64,000 nucleotides of DNA from Pseudomonas sessilinigenes (GTDB taxonomy: Bacteria; Pseudomonadota; Gammaproteobacteria; Pseudomonadales; Pseudomonadaceae): assembly GCF_003850565.1 (NCBI RefSeq), contig NZ_CP027706.1, positions 4,960,001-5,024,000 on the forward strand, written 5' to 3'. Every line of letters begins with the position of its first letter. The stretch's first letter is position 1. The notes under the pieces were generated by a model that saw only the letters and a program-made list of their open reading frames with translations, was not told the DNA's origin and ran no database searches. This document shows, piece after piece, positions 56,338 to 64,000 of the stretch. Made by a program: the position numbers and the translations under genes.

Positions 56338-57756
56338 ATGCCAGTTGGCAACCAACTGCCCCACGGCGAAACCGCTCAGGGCGGCCCGCTGAAACGCGAA
56401 CTCGGCGAACGGCATATTCGCTTGATGGCCCTGGGCGCCTGTATCGGCGTCGGCCTGTTCCTCGGCTCGGCCAAGGCCATCCAAATGGCCGGTCCGGCCA
56501 TCATGCTGTCCTACATCATCGGCGGCCTGGCGATCCTGGTGATCATGCGCGCCCTCGGCGAGATGGCAGTGCACAACCCGGTCGCCGGCTCTTTCAGCCG
56601 CTATGCACAAGACTACCTGGGGCCGCTGGCAGGCTTCCTCACCGGCTGGAACTACTGGTTCCTGTGGCTGGTGACCTGTGTCGCGGAAATCACCGCCGTG
56701 GCGGTGTACATGGGCATCTGGTTCCCCGATGTGCCGCGCTGGATCTGGGCCCTGGCGGCCCTGGTGAGCATGGGCTCGATCAACCTGATCGCGGTCAAGG
56801 CCTTCGGTGAGTTCGAGTTCTGGTTCGCCCTGATCAAGATCGTCACTATCATCGCCATGGTCATTGGCGGTGTCGGCATCATCGCCTTCGGCTTCGGCAA
56901 CGATGGCGTGGCCCTGGGGATCTCCAACCTGTGGACCCACGGCGGCTTCATGCCCAACGGCGTGACCGGTGTGTTGATGTCCCTGCAAATGGTGATGTTC
57001 GCCTACCTGGGCGTAGAGATGATCGGCCTGACCGCCGGTGAAGCACGCAACCCGCAAAAGACCATTCCCAACGCCATCGGCTCGGTGTTCTGGCGCATCC
57101 TGCTGTTCTACGTGGGCGCGCTGTTCGTGATCCTGTCGATCTACCCATGGAACGAAATCGGCACCCAGGGCAGTCCCTTCGTGATGACTTTCGAGCGCCT
57201 GGGGATCAAGACCGCCGCCGGCATCATCAACTTCGTAGTGATCACTGCGGCCTTGTCGTCCTGCAACGGCGGTATCTTCAGTACCGGCCGCATGCTCTAC
57301 AGCCTGGCGCAGAACGGCCAGGCGCCGGCCAGCTTCGCCAAGACCTCGGAAAGCGGCGTGCCGCGTCGCGCCTTGCTGCTGTCGATCTTCGCCTTGCTGC
57401 TGGGCGTGCTGCTCAACTACCTGGTGCCGGAGAAGGTGTTCGTCTGGGTGACCTCTATCGCCACCTTCGGCGCGATCTGGACCTGGGTGATGATCCTCCT
57501 GGCCCAGCTCAAGTTCCGCAAAGGCCTGACTCCAGCCGAGCGCGCCGGCTTGAAGTACCGGATGTGGCTGTACCCGATCAGCTCGTACCTGGCGCTGGCG
57601 TTCCTGGTACTGGTGGTGGGGCTGATGGCCTACTTCCCGGATACCCGTGTGGCGCTGTATGTCGGCCCAGCGTTCCTGGTCCTGTTGACCGCGTTGTTCT
57701 ACATGCTCAACCTGCATCCGACCAACACCCAGCAGCAGGCCCGTTCGGCTTCCTGA
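56338..57756 (+). CDS. Amino-acid permease (APC/GABA-permease family, ProY/AroP type)
   Basis: 472 residues, 12 membrane segments. LKRELGERHIRLMALGACIGVGLFLGS is the family start (given here in shortened spans: LKRELGERHIRLMALG, then IGVGLFLGSA). The GEARNPQKTIP motif is present. It is a proton symporter for an amino acid, possibly proline or a related one; specificity is not clear. ATG 56338 has TGAGGT upstream. Confidence 0.9.
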   Translation: MPVGNQLPHGETAQGGPLKRELGERHIRLMALGACIGVGLFLGSAKAIQMAGPAIMLSYIIGGLAILVIMRALGEMAVHNPVAGSFSRYAQDYLGPLAGFLTGWNYWFLWLVTCVAEITAVAVYMGIWFPDVPRWIWALAALVSMGSINLIAVKAFGEFEFWFALIKIVTIIAMVIGGVGIIAFGFGNDGVALGISNLWTHGGFMPNGVTGVLMSLQMVMFAYLGVEMIGLTAGEARNPQKTIPNAIGSVFWRILLFYVGALFVILSIYPWNEIGTQGSPFVMTFERLGIKTAAGIINFVVITAALSSCNGGIFSTGRMLYSLAQNGQAPASFAKTSESGVPRRALLLSIFALLLGVLLNYLVPEKVFVWVTSIATFGAIWTWVMILLAQLKFRKGLTPAERAGLKYRMWLYPISSYLALAFLVLVVGLMAYFPDTRVALYVGPAFLVLLTALFYMLNLHPTNTQQQARSAS

Positions 57757-57812
57757 GTAGCGGCTCGGGGCTGCTCCCTACGTGAGCAGCCTGGCCTGAT
57801 GGCCAAGCAATG

Positions 57813-57850
57813 AAAAATCCGGCGTCCCGTGAGGGGCGCCGGATTTTTTT
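57813..57850. terminator. Bidirectional terminator
   Basis: AAAAATCCGGCGTCCC and GGGGCGCCGGATTTTTTTT form a strong, slightly bulged stem around GTGA, between the permease (plus) and the 199-residue gene (minus). Confidence 0.93.
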
Positions 57851-57859
57851 TGGCCGGGC

Positions 57860-58459
57860 TCAACCGCCCAGGGTGCCGCTGGTGTCGGCATCGAACACCG
57901 CCTTGGCTTGCTTGGCGGCCGGTACCAGCAGGCCGAACAGCGCAGTCTCGCTGTAGAGCTGCCGGGGCGCCAGGTTGGTGGGCGTGGGTTCGATGGGAAT
58001 CAGCACTTCCTCGGCGTCGCCGTGCAGCCAGATCAGCGTTGCTTGCAAGGCCGGGACGAACAGCAAGCGCAGTTCATAGGACTTGCCTTGCAGCTGTGGG
58101 GCTTGATCGGCCAGGTTCAGGGCGCTGATGGTCGAGGCCGCCAGGGCACCGTGGTTCAGTGCACAGAACTCCAGCTGGCCGGTGGTTTCGGTCAGTTGGG
58201 CGTCGGCGATCGAAACGCCACCGGCGAACACCAGGTAATGCCAATCGCCCGGCGTGGCCTGGGTCAGGTCCTGGCCGTTGGCCAGGTCTTCCAGGCTCAG
58301 GGTATAGCCACGAAAGGCCTGGGACAGGTTCAAGGTGCCCGGACGGGCATTGGCGAAGGCACGATTGATACCGAAGCCCTGGGTCTGCAGGGCCGATTGC
58401 AGGACCGGACGCAGTTGCTGGACGCCACCGGCGGGCGCCTTGGGGTAAGTCAGTTGCAT
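57860..58459 (-). CDS. Uncharacterised protein encoded with the AvrRpt2-like protease
   Basis: 199 residues, no signal peptide or membrane segment. Largely beta with repeated SLEDLANGQDLTQATPGDW and TLIWLHGDAEEV; no motif recognised. It starts 9 nt after the cysteine-protease gene, so the two form an operon. Possible roles: inhibitor, chaperone or immunity partner, or secreted companion. Only two or fewer Cys. Confidence 0.65.
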   Translation of the reverse strand: MQLTYPKAPAGGVQQLRPVLQSALQTQGFGINRAFANARPGTLNLSQAFRGYTLSLEDLANGQDLTQATPGDWHYLVFAGGVSIADAQLTETTGQLEFCALNHGALAASTISALNLADQAPQLQGKSYELRLLFVPALQATLIWLHGDAEEVLIPIEPTPTNLAPRQLYSETALFGLLVPAAKQAKAVFDADTSGTLGG

Positions 58460-58468
58460 GCTGCCTCC

Positions 58469-59062
58469 TCAGTAGTTTTTCCGGGTGAAGTAGGTGTGGG
58501 TCCAGTTGCCGCCGCCGTTGTAGGTGCCGGGGAAGCTGTTCAGGGCGCGGGTCGAGTAGCCGAAGATCGAGTCGGCCACCAGGACATAGCCGCCATCGGT
58601 GCCATAGATCGTCAGGAAGTGCGCGCCGCCGCCGTACCAGGCACAACGCAGGCCGACGGGGCGGCCCATGCCGATCTGGTTCTCGATGGCGGCCATCTGC
58701 ATGCGGTCTTCACGCATGCCGCCATAGCTGCCAGTGGTGCGCAAGGCCGAGTCCAACTGGCCGTATACGTTGCACGGCCCAGGCTGGCTGCAGCAGTAGT
58801 TGCGGCCCAGTTCGGCGTTGGCCACCCCGCATTGGGTCCAGGAACCGGTGCCGTAGTAGTTGCCGACCGAGGCCGACAGGGCGGCCCAGCACCAGTTGGT
58901 CTGGGTCTGTTGCTGGATGCTGAAGTTCAGGCGGGCGCCGGCCAGGGGCGCGGCTTCGGCCTCTTGCGTGATTTCGTCCAGTTCCGGATCGAGCAGGGTG
59001 CCGGCCAGGCAGCGGGGCATGACCTGTGGGTTGCCGATAGGGGGCAGGGTAGTGCTTAGCAT
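58469..59062 (-). CDS. AvrRpt2-like papain-fold cysteine protease (C70 type)
   Basis: 197 residues. Catalytic set visible: Cys58 in QTNWCWAALS, His148 in GGGAHFLTIYG and Asp164 in VLVADSIFG. Further cysteines at 80-98 (QCGV, YCCSQPGPC) may form disulfides, unusual for a cytosolic enzyme. The N-terminal 45 residues are a proline- and acid-rich leader with no clear signal peptide. The ATG at 59062 has GGAGG six bases upstream; ATG 59068 is too near the Shine-Dalgarno. Followed by a gene of unknown function. Upstream DNA (59180-59250) is strongly AT-rich. Confidence 0.8.
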   Translation of the reverse strand: MLSTTLPPIGNPQVMPRCLAGTLLDPELDEITQEAEAAPLAGARLNFSIQQQTQTNWCWAALSASVGNYYGTGSWTQCGVANAELGRNYCCSQPGPCNVYGQLDSALRTTGSYGGMREDRMQMAAIENQIGMGRPVGLRCAWYGGGAHFLTIYGTDGGYVLVADSIFGYSTRALNSFPGTYNGGGNWTHTYFTRKNY

Positions 59063-59299
59063 GTTCATCCTCCGTGAGTGAAAACCAGCCTCCGGCTGGT
59101 ATTCGTCGCCACACGTGAGTGGGCGGCGTACCGGACCCGGATGCCAGGCATCGCGCCGGGCCAGCCTCGATGGCAGGCGCTGTCGGGTCTGCACTCAACC
59201 TTAGATGAATTATGCGTCAACGCAATTTATATATGCATAAATGCAAATGCACTGACAAAGACGTCCCCGCTAAGGGGGGCGTCCGTGGCAGGCCTCGGG

Positions 59300-60142
59300 T
59301 TATTTTTCGTCGAGGAAATGTTCGAGGGCAGCATTGAAGAAGCCCGGGTCCTGGAGAAAGGCAAAGTGACTGACATTGGGCAGGATCAGCAGCCCAGCCC
59401 CGGGAATGGCCGCCGCCATGTACTCGGTGTGTTCGCGCTTGATGGCTTCGTCGCGATCGCCGTCGACGATCAGTACCGGTGCCTTGATCTTCGAAAGGTC
59501 GGCGTCGCTCCAGTTGGGTTGGCTGGCCCACATGTGGCTGATTTGCTCGACGAAGGCCTGGTACTCCCCGGGTGTCGGTGACAGTTTTGCGTATTCCTTG
59601 CCGGCGCGCTCGATGTAGGCGGCGAAGGTCGGATTGTTCTCCACCCCTTCCTTGACGCCGGAGGTGCGAGTGTTGGCGGCATAGGCGAAGACCTTGCCCA
59701 CCCGTTGCGGGTAGCGCATGGCCAGGTCCAGGCCGAGGATCGCGCCATCGCTCCAGCCGACGAAATCGGCCCGGGGGATTTTCAGTTGATCGAGCAGGGC
59801 GATCACATCGTCGGCCATCAGGTCGTAGCCGTAGGGGCGGGCATCGCGGGTGCTGCGGCCATGACCACGGCTGTCGACGCTGATCACCGTGTGCCGGGTG
59901 GCCAGGGCCTTGACCTGATGGCCCCAGTAGTCGGCATTGCCCAGGCCGCCGTGCAGCAGCACCACCGGCGAGCCATGGCCGATCTTGCTGTAGTAGAGGC
60001 GTATGCCATTGACCTGGGCATAGTCGGACCGGGCCTCGGCCAGTGGAGCCGGGGTCGGGGGCAGGGTCTGCCAACGCTCGGCAGCGATGGCGGTGTCGAG
60101 CGATATCAACAAGGTGAGCATTGCAAGCAAGCGACGAGACAT
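59300..60142 (-). CDS. Secreted alpha/beta-fold hydrolase
   Basis: 280 residues with a signal peptide ending AIAA near residue 22. Oxyanion LLHGGLGN, nucleophile Ser in GWSDGA, catalytic Asp in IVDGDRDEA and His in NVSHFAFLQ are intact. Substrate unknown. ATG 60142 is preferred because GGAG lies upstream; ATG 60154 would add four residues. 59063-59299 between this gene and the protease has no gene. Confidence 0.88.
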   Translation of the reverse strand: MSRRLLAMLTLLISLDTAIAAERWQTLPPTPAPLAEARSDYAQVNGIRLYYSKIGHGSPVVLLHGGLGNADYWGHQVKALATRHTVISVDSRGHGRSTRDARPYGYDLMADDVIALLDQLKIPRADFVGWSDGAILGLDLAMRYPQRVGKVFAYAANTRTSGVKEGVENNPTFAAYIERAGKEYAKLSPTPGEYQAFVEQISHMWASQPNWSDADLSKIKAPVLIVDGDRDEAIKREHTEYMAAAIPGAGLLILPNVSHFAFLQDPGFFNAALEHFLDEK

Positions 60143-60216
60143 GGGTTTCTCCATTCCAATGGGGCCAGTGGGTCCTCTGCGGGCAGTGGTGCGTCATGCG
60201 CCCGCACGCACGAAGC

Positions 60217-60513
60217 CTAGACGTCGATGATCACCAGGGTGCCATGGCTGCCGGGCAGCACGCTGTGGGCCTGGCCGGCCTGGACCAGGTACATCTGCCC
60301 GGGCAGCACCTCCACGGTGTTTCCTTCGATGCCCAGGCGCAGGCAGCCAACAGTGACCAGCAAGCCTTCGTTGTAGTCGTGGATTTCTTCGGCATAGGGG
60401 CGGCGGTCCATGCGCAGCACCTTGATGCGTGCCGGGCCGACCTGGCCAACCTGCTTGGATTGCCAGGGTTCGGGCAGTTGACGGGACAGCAGCTCGAATG
60501 ACAGCAGTGACAT
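60217..60513 (-). CDS. Small cupin-domain protein
   Basis: 98 residues. Single cupin: EEIHDYNEGLLVTVGCLRLG and PGQMYLVQAGQAHSV; the metal-binding His and Glu set is partly kept. Single-domain cupins bind small molecules or metal. Start ATG 60513 gives the complete barrel. Confidence 0.8.
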   Translation of the reverse strand: MSLLSFELLSRQLPEPWQSKQVGQVGPARIKVLRMDRRPYAEEIHDYNEGLLVTVGCLRLGIEGNTVEVLPGQMYLVQAGQAHSVLPGSHGTLVIIDV

Positions 60514-60586
60514 GGTGGATCTCCCAAAAGTAGGTCGTGTCGGGGCTGCTTTCGGTGGTCCGGTCAAGCATCGTGCAGGGTGTTTT

Positions 60587-60871
60587 CTAGAACGAGTCCA
60601 TTAACAGCACGCGGCATTCGCGGGCCTGGAATGCATTGATCTGCGGGACCAGGCGGGTGAAGTGCTCGCTGCGGCAGTGAGCATCGAGGGCGGCCTGGTC
60701 GGGCCATAGTTCGATGAAGATGAAATGCCCGGGGTCCTTCTGGTCGACGAACAGATCGTAGGCGATGCACAGCGGTTCCTGGCGGGTCTTCTCCACCAGT
60801 TCGGCGTACCACGGGCGTACGGTCTCCAGGTGTTCGGGGAGGATGAAGTCTTCGGCAATGACCTTGAGCAT
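60587..60871 (-). CDS. Antibiotic-biosynthesis-monooxygenase-domain protein (YgiN type)
   Basis: 94 residues. ABM ferredoxin-like fold (LKVIAEDFILPEHLETVRPW, then FIFIELWPDQAALDAHCRSE, then HFTRLVPQI). It is probably a quinol monooxygenase-like dimer. ATG 60871 follows AAGGAAG. It is co-oriented with the glutamate-synthase-like gene upstream. Confidence 0.85.
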   Translation of the reverse strand: MLKVIAEDFILPEHLETVRPWYAELVEKTRQEPLCIAYDLFVDQKDPGHFIFIELWPDQAALDAHCRSEHFTRLVPQINAFQARECRVLLMDSF

Positions 60872-60933
60872 GATGATCTTCCTTGTGGGTTGGCCAGGCT
60901 CCCTTGGCATCAGGGGAGCCTGGACGGCGGGTC

Positions 60934-62553
60934 TCAGGCCGCGGCTGGGGTATTGGGTTCGAAACTGTCGGCGCGTGCCAGTTGCCACATGCGCGAGTAG
61001 AACTCGCCGCTGACCTGGCCGGTGAGCAGTTCGCCGGGCTTGAGGAATACATGCAGTTGGGAGAACAGCTTGATCTCGGTGGCTGACATGCGGCGCACCA
61101 GGTGCTTGGCTTCGAGCTGCGAAGGATGTTGCAGGCCGGCGGCCGCGAGCATTTCCGCCAGGGCCTTGAGGGTGTTGTGGTGGAAGCTGTATACCCGCTG
61201 GGCCTTGTCCGGGACCACCAGTGCCCGCTGGCGCAGATTGTCCTGGGTGGCCACGCCGGTCGGGCACTTATTGGTGTGGCAGCTTTGCGACTGGATGCAG
61301 CCGATGGCGAACATGAAACCCCGTGCCGAGTTGGCCCAGTCGGCGCCGATGGCCAGGACGCTGGCGATATCGAAGGCGCTGACGATCTTGCCACTGGCAC
61401 CGAGCTTGATCTTGTCCCGCAGGTTCAGGCCCACCAGGGTGTTGTGCACGAACAGCAGGCCTTCGCGCATCGGTGCGCCGATGTGGTCGGTGAACTCGAC
61501 CGGCGCTGCACCGGTACCGCCTTCCTTGCCGTCGACCACGATGAAGTCCGGGAGAATGCCGGTTTCCAGCATGGCCTTGGCGATGCCCATGAACTCCCAG
61601 GGATGGCCAAGGCAGAACTTGAAGCCCACCGGCTTGCCACCGGACAGCTCACGCAGTTGCTGGATGAAATGCATCATTTCGATCGGGGTGGAGAAGGCAC
61701 TGTGGCTCGAGGGCGAGATGCAATCCTCGCCCATGCGGATACCACGGGTCTGGGCAATCTCCTGGGTCACCTTGTGCTTGGGCAGGATGCCGCCGTGCCC
61801 CGGCTTGGCGCCCTGGCTCATCTTGATCTCGATCATCCGCACTTGTGGGTCCTGGGCCTGGGCGGCAAAGCGCTCGGGATCGAAGCGTCCATCGCTGGTG
61901 CGGCAGCCGAAGTAGCCGCTACCCAGTTCCCAGGTCAGGTCGCCACCGTGTTCGCGATGGTAGGGGCTGATGCTGCCTTCCCCGGTGTCATGGGCGAAAT
62001 TGCCGAGCTTGGCACCCTGGTTCAGGGCGCGGATGGCATTGGCGCTCAGGGAGCCGAAGCTCATGGCCGAGATGTTGAAAACCGATGCCGAGTACGGCTG
62101 GGTGCACTGCGGGCCGCCGACGGTGACCCGGAAGGTGTTGGGATCGCTCAGCGGGGCCGGACGCATGGAGTGGCCGATGAATTCGAAACCCGACTGGTAG
62201 ACATCGACCAGGGTGCCGAAGGGTTTGTCAGCGCTTTGGTTCTTGGCCCGGGAGTACACCAGGGAACGCTGGGCCCGGGAGAATGGCAGGGCGTCGCTGT
62301 CGGACTCCAGCAGGTACTGGCGGATCTCCGGGCGGATGCCTTCGACCAGGTAGCGGATGTTGCCCAGGATCGGGTAGTTGCGGCGAACGGCATGGGGGCT
62401 TTGCAGCAGATCGAAGATCCCCAGCAGGCTCAAAAGGCCGGTGACCAGGGTAAAGGGCCAGACCCAGTCGTATTCGACGAAAGGCAGGCTGGCGAGGGTG
62501 AATATCACGCAGGCGGCAAAGAAGGCGTAGCGGCTCAGGAGTGACAGGCTCAT
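60934..62553 (-). CDS. FMN-binding glutamate-synthase-family oxidoreductase
   Basis: 539 residues. Two N-terminal hydrophobic segments (residues about 8-50) precede a GltB-like FMN domain (MSQGAKPGHGGILPKHKVT, VDGKEGGTGAAPVEF) and the 3Fe-4S cysteine set CIQSQSCHTNKC. It lacks the amidotransferase part, so it is not a complete glutamate synthase; its membrane anchor suggests a membrane-linked flavoprotein. ATG 62553 has AAGGAAC upstream. Confidence 0.88.
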   Translation of the reverse strand: MSLSLLSRYAFFAACVIFTLASLPFVEYDWVWPFTLVTGLLSLLGIFDLLQSPHAVRRNYPILGNIRYLVEGIRPEIRQYLLESDSDALPFSRAQRSLVYSRAKNQSADKPFGTLVDVYQSGFEFIGHSMRPAPLSDPNTFRVTVGGPQCTQPYSASVFNISAMSFGSLSANAIRALNQGAKLGNFAHDTGEGSISPYHREHGGDLTWELGSGYFGCRTSDGRFDPERFAAQAQDPQVRMIEIKMSQGAKPGHGGILPKHKVTQEIAQTRGIRMGEDCISPSSHSAFSTPIEMMHFIQQLRELSGGKPVGFKFCLGHPWEFMGIAKAMLETGILPDFIVVDGKEGGTGAAPVEFTDHIGAPMREGLLFVHNTLVGLNLRDKIKLGASGKIVSAFDIASVLAIGADWANSARGFMFAIGCIQSQSCHTNKCPTGVATQDNLRQRALVVPDKAQRVYSFHHNTLKALAEMLAAAGLQHPSQLEAKHLVRRMSATEIKLFSQLHVFLKPGELLTGQVSGEFYSRMWQLARADSFEPNTPAAA

Positions 62554-62739
62554 ACGGGTTCCTTGGTTCGGACTCATTAAGATCGTTTGTCGGTACTCAT
62601 CGTTGTTGGAGCGCTGGTTCTTATTGTTATGGCCGGGGCCGGCAACACGTCACGGGTCCTTCCGGGCACCAGGTGCCTGGAAAGAGATCGGGCACAGCTC
62701 GGACAGGGATTGAGGCCCTGCGTGCCGTAGATATGTTTT

Positions 62740-62820
62740 TTAATGGGCTTTCACGGTCTCGGCGGAGATTTCCAGCTTACGGGCGATCTCCCGGTCGGGG
62801 CAACCGTTGAACGGCGGACG
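62740..62820 (-). pseudogene. Remnant of a LuxR-type HTH regulator
   Basis: Minus-strand reading gives PDREIARKLEISAETVKAH, a classic LuxR HTH recognition block, then TAA. Just after it, frame-shifted, comes sequence readable as KNI-Y-G, as in functional homologues (KAHLKNIYGKLG). No start or full domain exists upstream (the frame holds only short Pro-rich sequence). This is a decayed tail of a LuxR/MalT-type regulator in the gap between the flavoprotein and L31. Confidence 0.65.
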
Positions 62821-62910
62821 ACCGGAATCCAAGGGCAAGGGTGCGGCCTGGCGCGGTTATCGCGGCGGACGGCTTGTTGCAATCGGTTCTCGTTTGGGCT
62901 GAATTGATAT

Positions 62911-62923
62911 GTTATTGTATAAC
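62911..62923. promoter_or_regulatory. Candidate Zur box upstream of rpmE2
   Basis: GTTATTGTATAAC is an exact palindrome (GTTAT-TGT-ATAAC), 33 nt before the L31 start. It matches the GTTATAnnTATAAC-type Zur sites and shares TTGTAT with the site upstream of znuD. Confidence 0.6.
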
Positions 62924-62956
62924 CTTTAGTCGTTCGCCAAATGCCCTGGAGGCTCC

Positions 62957-63226
62957 ATGAAACCTGGTATCCACCCCACCTATCGCACTGTGCTGTTCCA
63001 CGACACTGCTGCGGACGTGTATTTCCTCATCGGTTCCACCGTCGACACCGACCGCACCCAGCAGTACAGCGATGGCCAGACCTATCCCTACGTGGCCCTC
63101 GACGTTTCCAGTGCCTCGCACCCGGTGTACACCGGCCAGCAGCGCAAGACCCAGTCCGAAGGTCGTATCGCAGGCTTCAACAAGCGCTTCTCTGCCTTTG
63201 GTTCCAGCGCCAAGGGTGCCAAGTAA
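62957..63226 (+). CDS. rpmE2: Zinc-independent ribosomal protein L31, type B
   Basis: 89 residues with no cysteine, unlike the zinc-binding L31 with Cxx[17 protein letters not shown] and [18 protein letters not shown] match type B L31. It replaces zinc-binding L31 on ribosomes during zinc shortage. A Zur box lies just upstream and no rpmJ2 follows. TGGAGG precedes ATG 62957. 63227-63408 holds nothing recognisable. Confidence 0.93.
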   Translation: MKPGIHPTYRTVLFHDTAADVYFLIGSTVDTDRTQQYSDGQTYPYVALDVSSASHPVYTGQQRKTQSEGRIAGFNKRFSAFGSSAKGAK

Positions 63227-63408
63227 GGGCGTTGGCCGCACCGTTGCCGCGGGCAATGGTGCGATCATGGCTTGCGGGGCGATCAGTGGTATTAAAAGGC
63301 CATCATCACAAGTGGAAATTCTTCTACGCTTGAATCAGGCAACGAGAATCATTGTTGCCAGTACACGCAATGAAGGATGCGTGCATCAACGTTGAACCGA
63401 GGTGGCCC

Positions 63409-64000
63409 ATGGGTGATCCGGACGTTGTCACTGCTTCACTCCTGCCCGGGGTTCTGTTGGTCGATGCCCAGGCGCAGATCCTGCAACGCTTGCAGCAGTT
63501 GCTCGAGCCTCATCCCTACCGGCTGCATTTCGCCCGGGACCCTGCCCAGGCCCTGCACGTCATGGCCAGTTGCGAGGTGGACCTGGTGATCAGTTCCGCC
63601 CACCTGCCGCAGATGGATGGGCCGACCCTGCTGGCGCAGATCCACCAACAGTATCCGCTCACGACGCGAATCCTATTGACCGGTGATCCTGACCTGCAAC
63701 TGATTACCAAGGCCATCAACGAGGGAGAGATCTATCGCTACCTGAACAAGCCCTGGAATGACCAGGAGCTGCTGCAGGCCGTGCACCAGGCATTGGAACA
63801 CCAGCATTGCGAGCGTGAACGCCAACGCCTGGAGGCCCTGGCCCGTCAACAGAACAGCGAACTCAAGCTCCTCAACGCCCAACTGGAAAAGCACGTTGCA
63901 GCGCGTACCGCCGAGTTGCAGCAGACCGCCGACATGCTCGACCTCGCCTATGAGGAGCTCAAGCACAGCTATGCCACGGGGGCCGAGCTGTTTTCGCTCC
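63409..64000 (+). CDS. Response regulator with degenerate receiver, 3' part outside window
   Basis: 197 residues visible. Receiver fold: GVLLVDAQAQ, ISSAHLPQMDG, ILLTGDPD and LNKPWND. The phosphoacceptor Asp is Ser63 and the acidic pair is reduced to one Asp, so phosphorylation is unlikely. A charged coiled coil follows (about 130-180). This layout is typical of two-component proteins with a later output domain such as HD-GYP or EAL, but none is visible. ATG 63409 has GAGGTGG upstream. It continues beyond the window end. Confidence 0.82.
   Translation, partial: MGDPDVVTASLLPGVLLVDAQAQILQRLQQLLEPHPYRLHFARDPAQALHVMASCEVDLVISSAHLPQMDGPTLLAQIHQQYPLTTRILLTGDPDLQLITKAINEGEIYRYLNKPWNDQELLQAVHQALEHQHCERERQRLEALARQQNSELKLLNAQLEKHVAARTAELQQTADMLDLAYEELKHSYATGAELFSL

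Noticed and set aside
62541..62810. Plus-strand small frame opposite the LuxR remnant
   Set aside because: No ribosome binding site or similarity; the minus-strand HTH reading explains the sequence better.

Overview
The window looks like a chromosomal segment of a fluorescens-group Pseudomonas (P. protegens/chlororaphis type). The basis is about 60% or higher GC in the core genes, Pseudomonas-style gene order (bamB-der, xseA-guaB-guaA, cmoA-cmoB, a Lon-type protease next to an I42 protease inhibitor, oprB-gcd), REP-type palindromes and Pseudomonas-type protein sequences. No rRNA, tRNA, CRISPR array, transposase or phage gene was recognised.

Layout. 1-14.7 kb is conserved core: the end of bamB, der, a methionine-type aminotransferase overlapping its omega-amidase, leuA (minus strand, with a candidate 25-residue leader ORF), an M23 peptidase with xseA, a LysR regulator divergent from a TauE/SafE permease, a zinc-ribbon protein, then guaB and guaA. 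14.7-25.7 kb is accessory DNA between guaA and the multicopper oxidase/tadA pair. It holds (a) a two-gene operon with a HicA-like small protein and a helix-turn-helix protein behind an 18-bp perfect palindrome, (b) a convergent minus-strand pair encoding a PD-(D/E)XK-like protein and a stand-alone ADP-ribosyltransferase with R-STS-ExE motifs, and (c) a self-contained trehalose PTS operon: treR, EIIBC, phosphotrehalase, porin, an EIIA-HPr-EI fusion and an EIIB-like protein without the catalytic cysteine.

25.7-38.9 kb carries the multicopper oxidase, tadA, cmoAB, a lysoplasmalogenase, an Icp-like lipoprotein, a Lon/AsrA-type protease, a GGDEF-EAL protein and a divergent two-component pair resembling PA1396/PA1397. 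38.9-52.6 kb carries small lipoproteins, glucose oxidation (oprB, gcd), benE divergent from a MocR regulator, a zinc-type TonB receptor with a candidate Zur box, VF530 and Pr6Pr proteins, and a PadR/ferric-chelate reductase pair like E. coli YqjI/YqjH. 52.6-64 kb has a bifunctional penicillin-binding protein, an amino-acid permease, an AvrRpt2-like cysteine protease with an unknown partner, an alpha/beta hydrolase, cupin and monooxygenase proteins, a glutamate-synthase-like flavoprotein, a decayed LuxR HTH, zinc-independent L31 behind a second candidate Zur box, and a truncated response regulator with a degenerate receiver.

The best candidates for something undescribed are the two convergent gene pairs at 15.0-17.3 kb, the cysteine-less EIIB at 25.4 kb, and the cysteine protease pair at 57.9-59.1 kb. 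All functions are predictions from sequence reading and memory of families; no search was run.
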